Source of the DNA: an uncultured Pseudomonadota bacterium
Lineage (GTDB): Bacteria; Myxococcota_A; UBA9160; PR03
Length of the DNA stretch: 64,000 nt
Assembly: GCA_900696485.1 (NCBI GenBank)
Contig: CAADGG010000021.1
Coordinates: 55,491-119,490, forward strand
Reading direction: 5' to 3'
Within the stretch, counting starts at the first letter, position 1. Every line of letters starts with the position of its first letter. The translations under genes were made by a program, and so were the position numbers. Below, one piece after another: positions 33,443 through 42,220 of the stretch. The notes beneath the pieces are model-generated. The model searched no databases and was not told the origin of the DNA. It saw nothing but the letters and a program-made list of their open reading frames with translations.

Positions 33443-33542
33443 AGTAGGTGGCACGCTACCGGCTCGGAGACCACTCTTCGGGGGGTGTTGACGGAACGGC
33501 GTCTATCGTCCCGACGACGGCCCGCTTGTTCGCCTTACCCGT
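33443..33542 (+). repeat. 100-bp direct repeat, copy 1
   Basis: Begins AGTAGGTGGCACGCTACC and ends CGCCTTACCCGT. It is 91 of 100 identical, without gaps, to 34166-34265, and the two copies flank a glyoxalase-like gene. Its left edge forms one arm of an 8-bp inverted repeat (33425-33432 with 33445-33452). Confidence 0.9.
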
Positions 33543-33582
33543 GGAGGCAGCCGGCGCCGTCGACGCCCGGGGAGGTGAGTTC

Positions 33583-34044
33583 ATGCCCCTTCACGGCCCG
33601 CTGAGCCACATCGACCTCTCGGTCAGCGACCCGGACCGCTCCATCCCGTTCTACGCCGCCCTGCTCGAAGGCGTGGGCTTCCGCCGCATGCCCGTGGATC
33701 TGCCCGACTTCCAGGGGGAGCGCCCGCGGCGCGCGTGCTGGCTGCTCCCCTATCCGGGGGGCGGCCTCCTCGGGATCGAGGTGCGTCCGGCGTCGGGGCC
33801 GGCACGCGACCGCCCCTACGACCGCTACGCACCCGGCCCCCACCACCTGGCGTTCCACGCCGGAAGCCGGAAGGCCGTGGACGACGTACACGCGAAGGTT
33901 CACGCCCTCGGCGGCACCGTGCTCGACGCCCCCGCCGACTACTCGGGCCAGCGCGGCTATACCGACGGCTACTACGCGGTCTTCTTCGCCGACCCGGACG
34001 GCGTGAAGCTCGAGGTCGTGCACGACCCGGTCTGCAACCCCTGA
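33583..34044 (+). CDS. VOC-superfamily protein (glyoxalase/dioxygenase-like)
   Basis: 153-aa vicinal-oxygen-chelate fold protein. Start PLSHIDLSVSDPDRSIPFYAALLEGVGF has the first metal-type His. HHLAFHAGSRKAVDDVHAKVHALGG and YAVFFADPDGVKLEVVH are the second half, with the terminal Glu. These fit two beta-alpha-beta-beta-beta modules and His/His/Glu metal binding. Substrate cannot be told; close relatives are annotated as glyoxalase/bleomycin resistance. ATG 33583 has GGAGGTGAG upstream. Lies between the two copies of a 100-bp direct repeat, so it may have arrived as a cassette. Confidence 0.85.
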   Translation: MPLHGPLSHIDLSVSDPDRSIPFYAALLEGVGFRRMPVDLPDFQGERPRRACWLLPYPGGGLLGIEVRPASGPARDRPYDRYAPGPHHLAFHAGSRKAVDDVHAKVHALGGTVLDAPADYSGQRGYTDGYYAVFFADPDGVKLEVVHDPVCNP

Positions 34045-34139
34045 GGGGCGGGGACGAGGGTCGCGTCGGCGCCCCCCTCCGGGCGGCGGCAGGCACCGGG
34101 CGATCCGCTCCGGCTGCGTATCCTTTTCGCATCCTCGTT

Positions 34140-34153
34140 CGTCCTCGAGGACG
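34140..34153. repeat. 14-bp perfect palindrome
   Basis: CGTCCTCGAGGACG is its own reverse complement and ends 12 bp before copy 2 of the 100-bp repeat. Could be a binding site or a junction scar; no partner seen. Confidence 0.4.
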
Positions 34154-34165
34154 GAGCTGCACGAC

Positions 34166-34265
34166 AGTAGGTGGCACGCTACCGGCTCGGAGACCACTCC
34201 CCGGAGGGTGTTGACGTGACGGCGTCTATCGCCACGACAACGGCCTGCTTGTTCGCCTTACCCGT
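34166..34265 (+). repeat. 100-bp direct repeat, copy 2
   Basis: Second copy of the element at 33443-33542 (9 substitutions, no indel). Its right end runs directly into the truncated GH3 reading frame, so this copy marks the breakpoint of that gene. Confidence 0.9.
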
Positions 34266-34898
34266 CGCGACGACGACGGTGTCACGTTGACGTGGCGCGT
34301 GCGCAACATCGGCGCGCGCGCCGGCAGCGAGATCGTGCAGTTCTACGTCGGTGACGTCGCGGCGCGGGTGCGGCGGCCGCCGCGCGAGCTGGCGGCATTC
34401 GCGAAGATCGCGCTCGCGCCCGGCGAGGAGCAGGAGGTGCGGTTCGCGCTGGAGCGCCGCGCGTTCGCGTTCTGGGACGCCGCGGCGCACGCGTGGGCCG
34501 TCGAGGACGGCGCGTTCGAGCTCGCGGTCGGGGCCTCGTCCCGGGACCTGCGCCTGCGCACGACGATCGAGGTCGAGGCGGTGGCGCCGGTCCGGGCGCG
34601 CTTCGACCGCCACACCCCGCTGTCGCGCTGGATCGCGGACCTGCAGGCGCGCGCGGCGATCGAGGCGTCGGCAGGCGGCCTGCTGCGCGTGTTCGGATTG
34701 CTGCCGCCGAAAGCGGGCGGGCCGCCGGGGCCGGCGGCGGACGACGAGCGCTTCGCCACGCGGCGCGCGATGATCCTCGGGCTTCCGATCGCCAAGCTCG
34801 GCCGCTTCACGCGCGGAGCGTTCTCGGACGAACAGCTCGCCGCGTTGATCGAGCGGGCCAACGCAGGGGCCGACGACGACGCGGGACGGACCGCATGA
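34215..34898 (+). pseudogene. C-terminal fragment of a GH3 beta-glucosidase-like protein
   Basis: The frame encodes the fibronectin-III-like domain that ends family 3 glycoside hydrolases: VTLTWRVRNIGARAGSEIVQFYVGD, then RPPRELAAFAKIALAPGEEQEVRFAL. A C-terminal extension (HTPLSRWIADLQARA; GLPIAKLGRFTRGA) follows. Neither catalytic domain is present; the sequence before about 34266 belongs to the 100-bp repeat, with a stop at 34212-34214. So the gene lost its 5' part at the repeat boundary. The first possible start, TTG 34287, gives about 203 aa. The stop overlaps the response-regulator ATG (ATGA), so translation of the fragment may still matter for coupling. Confidence 0.8.
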
Positions 34899-35560
34899 AG
34901 ATCCTCGTCTGCGACGATCACCCGATCTTTCGCGAAGGCCTCTGCGAAGCGCTCGCCGAGTTCGATGCGGCGTTCGTCGAAGCGCCGGACAGCGACGCCG
35001 CGTTGCAGGCGGTCGCCGCGGACACCGCCATCGAGCTGGTGCTGCTCGACCTCTCGATGCCGGGCGTCGACGGCTGGACGGCCTTCCGCGCGCTGCGCGA
35101 GCGACACCCCAGCGTGCCGGTCGTGATCGTCTCGGCATCGGAGGATCCCGGCGACATCCGGCGCGCGCTCGACGGCGGCGCCGCTGGTTTCATCCCGAAG
35201 TCCTCGCCGATCGAGGTGTTGCGCAGTGCGTTGCGGCTCGTGCTGGCCGGCGGCGTCTACGTGCCCGTCGCCGCGCTCGGGGCGCCGCCCGCGGCGCCGC
35301 CCGCGGCGCCGGCGCCGTCCGGCGGACTTCGGCGGAATCGCGCGCCTGCGCTGACCCGGCGCCAGATCGACGTGCTCGAGCGGCTCGCGCGCGGCCTCAC
35401 GAACCGCGAGATCGCCGCGTCGCTCGGCATCGCCGAAGCAACCGTGAAGACGCACCTACGCACGCTGTTCGAGGTGCTCGACGTCAGCAACCGCACCGAG
35501 GCGACGCTGGTGATGCGCGAACTCGGGCTCGACGACGCGCCGACCGACGAGCCCGGATGA
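34895..35560 (+). CDS. NarL/LuxR-family response regulator
   Basis: 221-aa two-domain regulator. The receiver domain begins ILVCDDHPIFREGL, with phosphoacceptor D52 in LLDLSMPG and the K in FIPKSS. An Ala/Pro linker (APPAAPPAAPAP) follows, then a LuxR-type helix-turn-helix: LTRRQIDVLERLARGLTNREIA and TVKTHLRTLFEVL. It ends 10 bp from the 3' end of a convergent hybrid histidine kinase, its probable partner. Starts inside the stop of the GH3 fragment. Confidence 0.9.
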   Translation: MKILVCDDHPIFREGLCEALAEFDAAFVEAPDSDAALQAVAADTAIELVLLDLSMPGVDGWTAFRALRERHPSVPVVIVSASEDPGDIRRALDGGAAGFIPKSSPIEVLRSALRLVLAGGVYVPVAALGAPPAAPPAAPAPSGGLRRNRAPALTRRQIDVLERLARGLTNREIAASLGIAEATVKTHLRTLFEVLDVSNRTEATLVMRELGLDDAPTDEPG

Positions 35561-35570
35561 AGTTCCTCGC

Positions 35571-38426
35571 TCATCCCGGCGGACGCATCAGCTCCGCGAG
35601 CAGTGCGCGCAGGCGCGCCGGCGCGATCGGCTTGACCAGCTGCGCAAGGCCGTACTCGCGGATCCGGCGGCCGACGCCCTCGGTCGTCTCGCCGGTCGAC
35701 ACGGCGGCCGGGATCTCGCGACCGCAGGCCGCGCGGATCGCGGCGATCGCGTCGAGACCGGTGTCGTGTTCGCCGAGGCGATAGTCCGCGAGCAGTACGT
35801 CCGGCTCGAGCCCGCGCAGCGCCACGGCCTCGCAGGCCTCCTGCGTGGAACTCGCGGCGACGACCCGGCAGCCCCAGCTCTCGAGCACTTCGCGCGTCGC
35901 CGAGAGCACCGCGAGGTCGTCGTCGACGAGCACGACGACCCGGCCGTGGAACGCCGCCGGCCGCGACCCGCCGGCGCCGACGTCCGGCCGTTCGGCGCGA
36001 TCGAGTGCCAGCCGGAACCGCGAGCCGCGACCCGGCTCCGAGTCCAGATCGAGGGGGTGGCCGAGCGTGCGCGCGAGCCGATCGACGATCGCGAGCCCGA
36101 GCCCCAGCCCGCGCGAGGCCCCGTCCGGCGCGAGCCGAACGAACTCCTGGAACACCATCTGTTGACGGTCGAGCGCGATCCCGGGCCCCGTGTCGGCGAT
36201 CTCCACGACGACGCGGGTGTCGGTCGCGCGCGCCTCGACGCGCACCTCTCCCCGATCGGTGTAGCGGACCGCGTTCTCGAGCAGGTTCCGGAGGATCCGG
36301 CCGAGCAGCACGGGATCACTGTGCACGGCGACGTCGACCGGCGTATGGAGCAGCTTCAACCCCTTGGCTTCTGCGGCCGGAATCGCTTCGGCGCACAGCT
36401 CCGTGAGCAGCGGGTCGAGCGCGACCGGTCCGACGCGCGGTTCGACGGCGCCGGCGTCGAGCCGCGACAGGTCCAGCAGCGACGAGAACATCGTGGACAG
36501 CGAGCTCGTCGAGCGTTCGATCTGCTCGATCAGCGTATGCGCGTCGTCGCCGCCGAGCCGCTCGCGCAGCAGGCTCGTGTACATCGAGAGCGCGTGCAGC
36601 GGCTGGCGCAGATCGTGGCTCGCGGCGGCGAGGAAGCGCGAGCGGCGCCGCAGGACCTCGTCGGCCGCGGACTTCAGGACGGCGAGCTCCTCGGCTCGGA
36701 CGCGCTCGGCGCGGATCGTCTCGACGTCGCGCTGGTGGAGCAGCTCCGCGGACGCCTTCTCGGCGATCGCTCCCAGCAGCGTGAGATCGCTGTCGGTATA
36801 CACGTCGGCGGATCGGCGCGGGCCGAGCGTGACGATGGCGGCGAGGTCCTTGCCGCAGCGCAGCGGAAGCAGCACGCGTGTCCCGCTCGCGACCAGCGCC
36901 GTCGCTTCCTCCGGCGCGAGATCCGGCACGGCCCGTGCGAGCTCGCTCTCGGCGACGCGCAGCGGCGCCGGGTGCCGCGCGAGCGCGCGCGGCAGCGGAC
37001 CCTCGGCCGGGAGCCAGGAACCCGGGCGGCCGCCGCGAATCGTGAAGCGCCCGGCCTCGGCGACGTACACGTCGCATGACTCCGGGCGCACGATGCCGTC
37101 GAGCCGCTCCGCGACGAGATCGAGCACCTGGTCCGACGACGTGCACTGCGACAGATCCCGCAGCAGCTGCTCGGCGCCCTCCTCCTGGAGCCGGCGCGCC
37201 GGAAACAATCCCGCATCGAGCCACGGTCGCAGCCGCCGGTACGCCGGCGCGAGGAGTACGAGCAGCCCGACGGTCACGAGCAACCGGGCGGCGCCCGGTC
37301 CGATCGGCGCCTGCGCCGCGACGAAGCTCGCCAGCTCCGGAACGACGATCGCAACGGTCCCGATGAACGCGACACCCAGAAGCGCCACCGACGCCGTCGC
37401 GCTCATCAGTCGGTCGATGTCGAATGCACCCTCGCGCACGATCGCAACGAGCAGGAAGACGGCCCACGTTCCCGACGCCGCGGTCCCGAGCGCGAACGCG
37501 CCATCGAAGCCCTCCCAGCCCGGCCATACGAGGAGTGCGAACTGCGCGGCGGCCAGCGGGGACGCGCTGATGGCGGCGCCGTAGAGCACCCATTTGAGCC
37601 GCCGCCGGCCGATCGGCTCGGCGTAGGCGTAGTTCCGCGCGAGCAGCGCGACGGTGCCCAGCAGGAAGCCCCCGTGCAGCGCCTGCGACGCGACGGCGAG
37701 ATGACGGGGCTCGATCGGGACGCCCCACCAGTAGCTCGTGCGGACGGCCAGCATGCCGGCGGCGCCGACCCACGGCCAGCCCCACCATGCGCGCGCCGCG
37801 TCCGGAACCTCGGTGGGAAAGAGCCGCGCCCAGCGCAGCAACAGCAGGCCGACGAGCGGCCCGCCGGCGTTCCACAGCCACAGCGAGGTCCGGGTCTTCC
37901 ACGCGGGACCGCCGTAGAACTGCGACATCAGGATCGCGTAGCCGAGCATCGCGAGCGCGAACCGCTGCGTATCGGGACGCCCCGGTGCGCGCAGCACGAT
38001 CAGGACGATGAGCAGCGCACCGCTCCCGATCACGAGCGGCCGGGACCACGCGTACGGCCGCGGCCGCGCGCGGATCGAGGTCTCGCGCCGGACGCCGTCG
38101 CGCTCGAAGACCAGCGGCGCCTCGCCGCCGGTCCCGACCGCCTCGAGCGCGAGCGTGTCGAACTCGACGTAGCCCGCGCCCCACAGATCGGTGTCGCCGA
38201 CGCGCAGTAAGCGGTCGCCGGGCAGAAGGCCGCTGCCGGCGCTGTCGGTCTCGATGCGAAACCCGCCGACCGTCGGCGGCCCGCCGCCCGGATCGGCGAG
38301 CGCCCAGACCGGCAGCTGGGCGAGCCCGGAGCGGCGGATCTCGTGGACGTGGAGCGCGAAGCACACCAGGAACACCGGAACGAGGATCCCGAGCAGCAGC
38401 CGATCTTCGCGGGTCAGCGAGGACAT
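35571..38426 (-). CDS. Hybrid sensor histidine kinase with PDZ, membrane, GAF-like and receiver domains
   Basis: 951 aa. One N-terminal helix is followed by a PDZ domain (about 45-120, SGLLPGDRLLRVGDTDLW) and about eight membrane helices (130-400). A GAF-like cytoplasmic domain covers about 415-560. A HisKA domain has H604 in ASHDLRQPLHAL, and the HATPase has NLLENAVRY, ADTGPGIAL and GLGLGLAIV. A C-terminal receiver has VDDDLAVL and D881 in LLADYRLG. HDLRQPLHAL is typical of kinases paired with NarL-type regulators. AGGAG precedes the ATG. Intact and large for a gene inside a decayed island. A PDZ domain ahead of the membrane block suggests sensing of an envelope peptide or protein end. Confidence 0.88.
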   Translation of the reverse strand: MSSLTREDRLLLGILVPVFLVCFALHVHEIRRSGLAQLPVWALADPGGGPPTVGGFRIETDSAGSGLLPGDRLLRVGDTDLWGAGYVEFDTLALEAVGTGGEAPLVFERDGVRRETSIRARPRPYAWSRPLVIGSGALLIVLIVLRAPGRPDTQRFALAMLGYAILMSQFYGGPAWKTRTSLWLWNAGGPLVGLLLLRWARLFPTEVPDAARAWWGWPWVGAAGMLAVRTSYWWGVPIEPRHLAVASQALHGGFLLGTVALLARNYAYAEPIGRRRLKWVLYGAAISASPLAAAQFALLVWPGWEGFDGAFALGTAASGTWAVFLLVAIVREGAFDIDRLMSATASVALLGVAFIGTVAIVVPELASFVAAQAPIGPGAARLLVTVGLLVLLAPAYRRLRPWLDAGLFPARRLQEEGAEQLLRDLSQCTSSDQVLDLVAERLDGIVRPESCDVYVAEAGRFTIRGGRPGSWLPAEGPLPRALARHPAPLRVAESELARAVPDLAPEEATALVASGTRVLLPLRCGKDLAAIVTLGPRRSADVYTDSDLTLLGAIAEKASAELLHQRDVETIRAERVRAEELAVLKSAADEVLRRRSRFLAAASHDLRQPLHALSMYTSLLRERLGGDDAHTLIEQIERSTSSLSTMFSSLLDLSRLDAGAVEPRVGPVALDPLLTELCAEAIPAAEAKGLKLLHTPVDVAVHSDPVLLGRILRNLLENAVRYTDRGEVRVEARATDTRVVVEIADTGPGIALDRQQMVFQEFVRLAPDGASRGLGLGLAIVDRLARTLGHPLDLDSEPGRGSRFRLALDRAERPDVGAGGSRPAAFHGRVVVLVDDDLAVLSATREVLESWGCRVVAASSTQEACEAVALRGLEPDVLLADYRLGEHDTGLDAIAAIRAACGREIPAAVSTGETTEGVGRRIREYGLAQLVKPIAPARLRALLAELMRPPG

Positions 38427-38475
38427 CCGAAACTCCTGACCGCGAGATGCTACCCGGCCCTGGGGTCGGCAGCGC

Positions 38476-40269
38476 TCAGCGCGGCGCGCGCACCCGCCGC
38501 CGTCGGAGGGCCAGCAGGACGGCCGCCGCGACGCCTCCGGCGAGTCCCTGCGACGGCTCCGGGACGTACACCTTGTCGATGGTCGTCTCGCTCGCCGCTC
38601 CGGATGCGAGGCTCCGACTCGCCGTGGCGTTGAACGCGACGGTCTTCGCGCCGGCCGGCGCCACCACCTCCGTCGTCAGTCTTCGCCAGACGCCGTCGGG
38701 CGGCGAGGATCCGAGCGAATCGTTGCCGACCACGCCGCCCGTGCAGTTCTCGCTCGAGCTCCAGAGGAGGTACGCCGTGCCCGGCTCTGCCCCCTCGGTC
38801 CGGATCCACACCGACGGCCGGTACGGCACGTCTTCCTGCACCTTCACACAGCTCGACGTCAGCCGGCCACTCGTGGCCGCGGCTTCCAGCGGCGGACTCG
38901 TGACCCGTCCGGAGCCCGTGTTCGCCGGCGCGAACGGGGAATCCCAGTCCCAGCCACAGATGCCGCCGTTGGTGCAACGCCAGCCGAACAGATCCGTCTC
39001 GAAGTCCGGGTTGACGATCTGCTCGAGCGGCGGGAGTTCCAGCGGCGGCGGTTGGTTCTCCTCCGGATCGACCCCGATCTCGTCGAGGATCGTCTCGCAG
39101 TAGAACGAGCCCGCGGTGAACGGCGACGGGTTGATGCCGGCGCCGACGCCTAGGACGTCCTCGGTGCCGATCAGATCGCCGGTCAACGGCGGAAAGTCGT
39201 TCCCGAAGCGTTCGAAGACCTGCGACGTCGAGAAGTTCAGGAACTTGAACGGCGTCTGCGCCGTCTGGGTGTTGACGAAGGACGTGCCGCCGACGGCGTC
39301 GAACTGCGTGTAGAAGCCGAGCGAGGTGAACGCCCCGGTCACGCCGACGTCGCTGAAGATCCCGCCGCACAGCGCGGTGAAGCAGCCGAACTCCCCGTTC
39401 TGCCCGTAGGCGACGCCGAACGCCTGCGACTCCGTCGCGACCGCGCCGATCCCGTTGCCGCCGGCCCACGTGAAGGTGGTGTCGCCGCCGGTGATGCCGT
39501 CGGCGATCACCGGGCTGTACAGCTTCTGGCACTGCTGCTCGGTGATCGCGCCCTCGTTGGCGTTCGGGAAGCACTGGAACGGCGCGTTGCAGCTCTCGGT
39601 GAAGCAGGCCTCGCACGACAGATTCTCGGCGCACGGGTTGAACGCCGAGCAGCCCTCGCCGACGGTCCGCTTCCGGCGGCAGATCTGGGGCACGCCCGCC
39701 TGGCAGTAGAGGCCGGAGGCGCACGGCACCTTGACGTCGCAGGTCTCGCCTTCGCGCGCCGGCTCGTGCGAACAGGTCAGCGCGAGCGTGCACTGGAGCC
39801 CGTCTTCGCAGTCGATGCCGACCCCCGGCGCGCAGCTCTCGTTCGGGCCGGACTTCGGGATCGAGACGAAGCCGTCGCTGCACAGGCCGAACCGGACATC
39901 GAGTCCGGCATCGCAGCCGGGCGTACACCACTGCGACGTCTCCTGCGGACACGGGATCTGACCCTTGGCGCTGCAGTCGTCGCAGCTCGGCCGCGAGTCG
40001 TAGCAGCCACTGGAAACCTTCACGTCCTTGATCGGCCACGGGCAGTCGATCGTGATCGGGAACGGGCTGCCGCTGTAGCTCGTGTGCCCGGCGTCGCACG
40101 CCGCGCCCGACGTGCAGGCCGGCTGGAGGTGTCCGCCGCAGGAGCGCTTCACGACGCCGCAGAACGTGCGCGTGCGGGCCTCGGCGACCGATGCGAAGCC
40201 GGCGACGAAGAGTCCGAGCAGCAGCAGCCAGACCAGACGAGACGCCGAACAGCGGAAGGGATTCGACAT
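38476..40269 (-). CDS. Cysteine-rich secreted protein with PEP-CTERM-like anchor
   Basis: 597-aa exported protein. Signal peptide within residues 1-34 (LVWLLLLGLFVAGFASVAEA). A cysteine-rich region with many CxxxxxxC-type pairs spans about 35-250. A Gly/Thr-rich domain with WAGGNGIGAVATESQAFG follows, then a C-terminal carbohydrate-binding-like segment with NPDFETDLFGW. The last 29 residues are VPEPSQGLAGG, a hydrophobic stretch and RRRRVRAPR, matching the PEP-CTERM exosortase signal. No exosortase is in the window. The start at 40269 was chosen for the signal peptide; the frame runs 53 residues further up. Function unknown; probably surface-anchored. Confidence 0.78.
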   Translation of the reverse strand: MSNPFRCSASRLVWLLLLGLFVAGFASVAEARTRTFCGVVKRSCGGHLQPACTSGAACDAGHTSYSGSPFPITIDCPWPIKDVKVSSGCYDSRPSCDDCSAKGQIPCPQETSQWCTPGCDAGLDVRFGLCSDGFVSIPKSGPNESCAPGVGIDCEDGLQCTLALTCSHEPAREGETCDVKVPCASGLYCQAGVPQICRRKRTVGEGCSAFNPCAENLSCEACFTESCNAPFQCFPNANEGAITEQQCQKLYSPVIADGITGGDTTFTWAGGNGIGAVATESQAFGVAYGQNGEFGCFTALCGGIFSDVGVTGAFTSLGFYTQFDAVGGTSFVNTQTAQTPFKFLNFSTSQVFERFGNDFPPLTGDLIGTEDVLGVGAGINPSPFTAGSFYCETILDEIGVDPEENQPPPLELPPLEQIVNPDFETDLFGWRCTNGGICGWDWDSPFAPANTGSGRVTSPPLEAAATSGRLTSSCVKVQEDVPYRPSVWIRTEGAEPGTAYLLWSSSENCTGGVVGNDSLGSSPPDGVWRRLTTEVVAPAGAKTVAFNATASRSLASGAASETTIDKVYVPEPSQGLAGGVAAAVLLALRRRRVRAPR

Positions 40270-40453
40270 GGCACGCTCGCAGTTGGAAACGCAGGGAGAC
40301 GTCGGGCGTAGCCCACGTCGGCCGGAGGAGTCTACGCCCGCGGCCCGGCTCCTGTCGTACCCCGAACGGACTAGTCCGGACGGACGATTCCCGCGGCCGG
40401 CCCGCCCGGGTCTCCCGCGCGGCCGCAACGAATCAGCAGGAATCCGTCCTTGG

Positions 40454-40897
40454 TCAGCCTGCCTTCATCGACTCCGTGTAGCGACGTTGCATCTCCTGCG
40501 GTGTCACATCCTCGATCGAATGGCCGATGTTCCAGCGGTGGCCGAACGGATCGCGGATGGAGCCGGAGCGCTCGCCGTAGAACCGATCCTCCGGCGCCAT
40601 CTCGAGTTGCGCGCCGGCGGCGACGGCGCGCTGGATCACGGCATCCGCGTCGTCCACGTGAAGATGGATCGTCACGGGGGTACCGCCGAGCGCGCGGGGG
40701 CCCCGGATTCCGTACTCCGGGAATTCGTCGGACAGCATCAGCGTCGTCCCGCCGAAGTCGAGCTCGGCGTGGCCGATGCGCCCGCCCGGCTCGGCGAGGC
40801 GGTACTTCTCGCGCGCGCCGAAGACGTTGCCGTAGAACTCGATGGCCTGGCGGGCGTCGTCGACGCACAGGTATGCGAACAGCTCGTGGATGCTCAT
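40454..40897 (-). CDS. PhnB/VOC-family protein
   Basis: 147-aa glyoxalase-like protein of the PhnB subgroup: LFAYLCVDDARQAIEFYGNVFGA at the start, GGTTLMLSDEFPE in the middle, VTIHLHVDDADAVIQRAVAAGA and the DPFGHRWNIG ending. PhnB proteins have the VOC fold, often with degenerate metal sites. AGGAGG stands 5 bases before the ATG. Substrate unknown. The gene looks intact although its neighbours on the same strand are broken. Confidence 0.85.
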   Translation of the reverse strand: MSIHELFAYLCVDDARQAIEFYGNVFGAREKYRLAEPGGRIGHAELDFGGTTLMLSDEFPEYGIRGPRALGGTPVTIHLHVDDADAVIQRAVAAGAQLEMAPEDRFYGERSGSIRDPFGHRWNIGHSIEDVTPQEMQRRYTESMKAG

Positions 40898-40933
40898 GGG
40901 GCCTCCTCGGGTGAGTGGGTCGATGGGCCAACG

Positions 40934-41149
40934 CTAGGTCCGCCGCGGTGCCTCGATGTCGTCGTAGATCCGCAGCGGGTCGTCGGCGAGCCGGAAGACG
41001 ACGTGGACGGCGCCGGTTGGCAGCACGCGCTCCCGAGTCGGCGCCGCGCCAGGCGAACGCGAGGACGACATCGCCCACAGCGTCTGCACGTACGGCCGAA
41101 GGGCCGGTCCGGGATCGCGGGTCCGCATCATCCGAGCCTCGCCCTGCAC
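40934..41149 (-). pseudogene. N-terminal fragment of an AraC-family regulator
   Basis: 71-residue frame, LRPYVQTLWAM...RERVLPTGAVHVVFRL, matching the cupin-like N-terminal domain of AraC-type regulators of the DUF6597 kind. It stops after EAPRRT with no helix-turn-helix, which normally needs another 180 residues. Lies 36 bp upstream of the PhnB-like gene, so it may be what is left of its regulator. Confidence 0.6.
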
Positions 41150-41195
41150 CCGGAGATCGTCCGGAACGGCGGGCTCGCCCGAGCCTACCAGGCGG

Positions 41196-41596
41196 CTAGC
41201 GGATCGGCAGCGGCGGCACCGAGCCCATGGCAGTCAGGATGCCGCGGATCGCCAACGACGAGCCGAACAGCGCGTAGATGAGCGGTGCGGAGTAGAACCC
41301 GAACGGGCTCTCGGACCGGCTCGGCTTGTAGACACGGAAGCCGGCCGAGCCGCCGCCGACACCCAGGCGGCGTTCGCCGCGCCGACGGCCCCGAGTTCGC
41401 TGGTGTACTGCCCGACGTGCGAGTACCCGGGCCCGCCGCGCGCGACGAGCGCAGCGACGGCCGCCCGGTCCTGCGCATTGACGGCCTCGACGACGCCGCG
41501 CACCTTGCGACACAGCGAGCAGTGACCGTGGGTGAGGAGCGGAATCTCGTCCGCCTCGAAGCGGACGGCGCCACAGAGACAGACCCCGCGAATCAT
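41196..41596 (-). pseudogene. Remnant of a GFA/CENP-V-type zinc protein and another fragment
   Basis: The first 34 codons from 41596 read MIRGVCLCGAVRFEADE then HGHCSLCRKV, the zinc-binding start of GFA (formaldehyde-activating-like) proteins. The second zinc cluster is absent and the frame continues into unrelated sequence. About 41196-41300, in a different frame, GFRVYKPSRSESPFGFYSAP with a hydrophobic IYALFGSSLAIRGI looks like a second real fragment I cannot name. Probably the fused debris of two genes. Confidence 0.45.
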
Positions 41597-41638
41597 CGGA
41601 TCTCTCGCTTCTGCTGGCTTCGGCCGACCGTCACGGCC

Positions 41639-42220
41639 TCACCCGCAAGGATCGAGACGCAGCGTGATCGTCTCGGGCCCCGGTCCGTCTCCGAACATGC
41701 CGAGCACGCCGCCGAGCCGCTGCACAGCGTATTTCTCCTCGCGCAGATCGAAGGTGCGGCGATTCGCCACCGGATCGTCCACGATTCGAGGAATCACGCA
41801 TCGCGTCTCTCCCGCGCGCAGCAACTCGAGCCGGGCCCCGTCGATGGCGTATCGCTCCGCCTTCGAGCGCGGCATCGAGACCCACTCGGCCCCTTCGTGA
41901 TCGACGATCCACAACCGCAGCTCGGCATCCTGGGCGTAGAGGACGACGACCTCCTCGGCCTCCGCGAACGCGCCGTAGAGCGCGAAGAACAGCACGACGG
42001 GGGAAGCGACGAACGCGAGGATGCGCACCATCGTTGGCGTGCCCCGCGCAAACAGCACGCCGGCGATCACGAAGCAGAGCAGCCCGCCCACGAGGCCGCG
42101 GCCGGGGATTCCGTACGGGCCCGCGTGTTGCAGCGGAACCAGGAATGCCGCCAGACCGGCGCAGAGCGTCAGCACGGCGACGATCGTTGCCCCGATGGAT
42201 CGCGATCTGGTGTCATTCAT
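41639..42220 (-). CDS. Hypothetical membrane protein
   Basis: 193 aa. Three hydrophobic segments span about residues 10-30, 37-57 and 62-85 (IGATIVAVLTLCAGLAAFLV; GLVGGLLCFVIAGVLF; ILAFVASPVVLFFALYGAF). A soluble C-terminal part has LYAQDAELRLWIVDHEGAEWV and LELLRAGETRCVIP. That part resembles small deazaflavin-dependent-nitroreductase-like beta-barrel proteins, but the match is pattern-level only. I do not recognise the whole. ATG 42220 is picked for the first helix. Intact frame in an otherwise broken stretch. Confidence 0.55.
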   Translation of the reverse strand: MNDTRSRSIGATIVAVLTLCAGLAAFLVPLQHAGPYGIPGRGLVGGLLCFVIAGVLFARGTPTMVRILAFVASPVVLFFALYGAFAEAEEVVVLYAQDAELRLWIVDHEGAEWVSMPRSKAERYAIDGARLELLRAGETRCVIPRIVDDPVANRRTFDLREEKYAVQRLGGVLGMFGDGPGPETITLRLDPCG

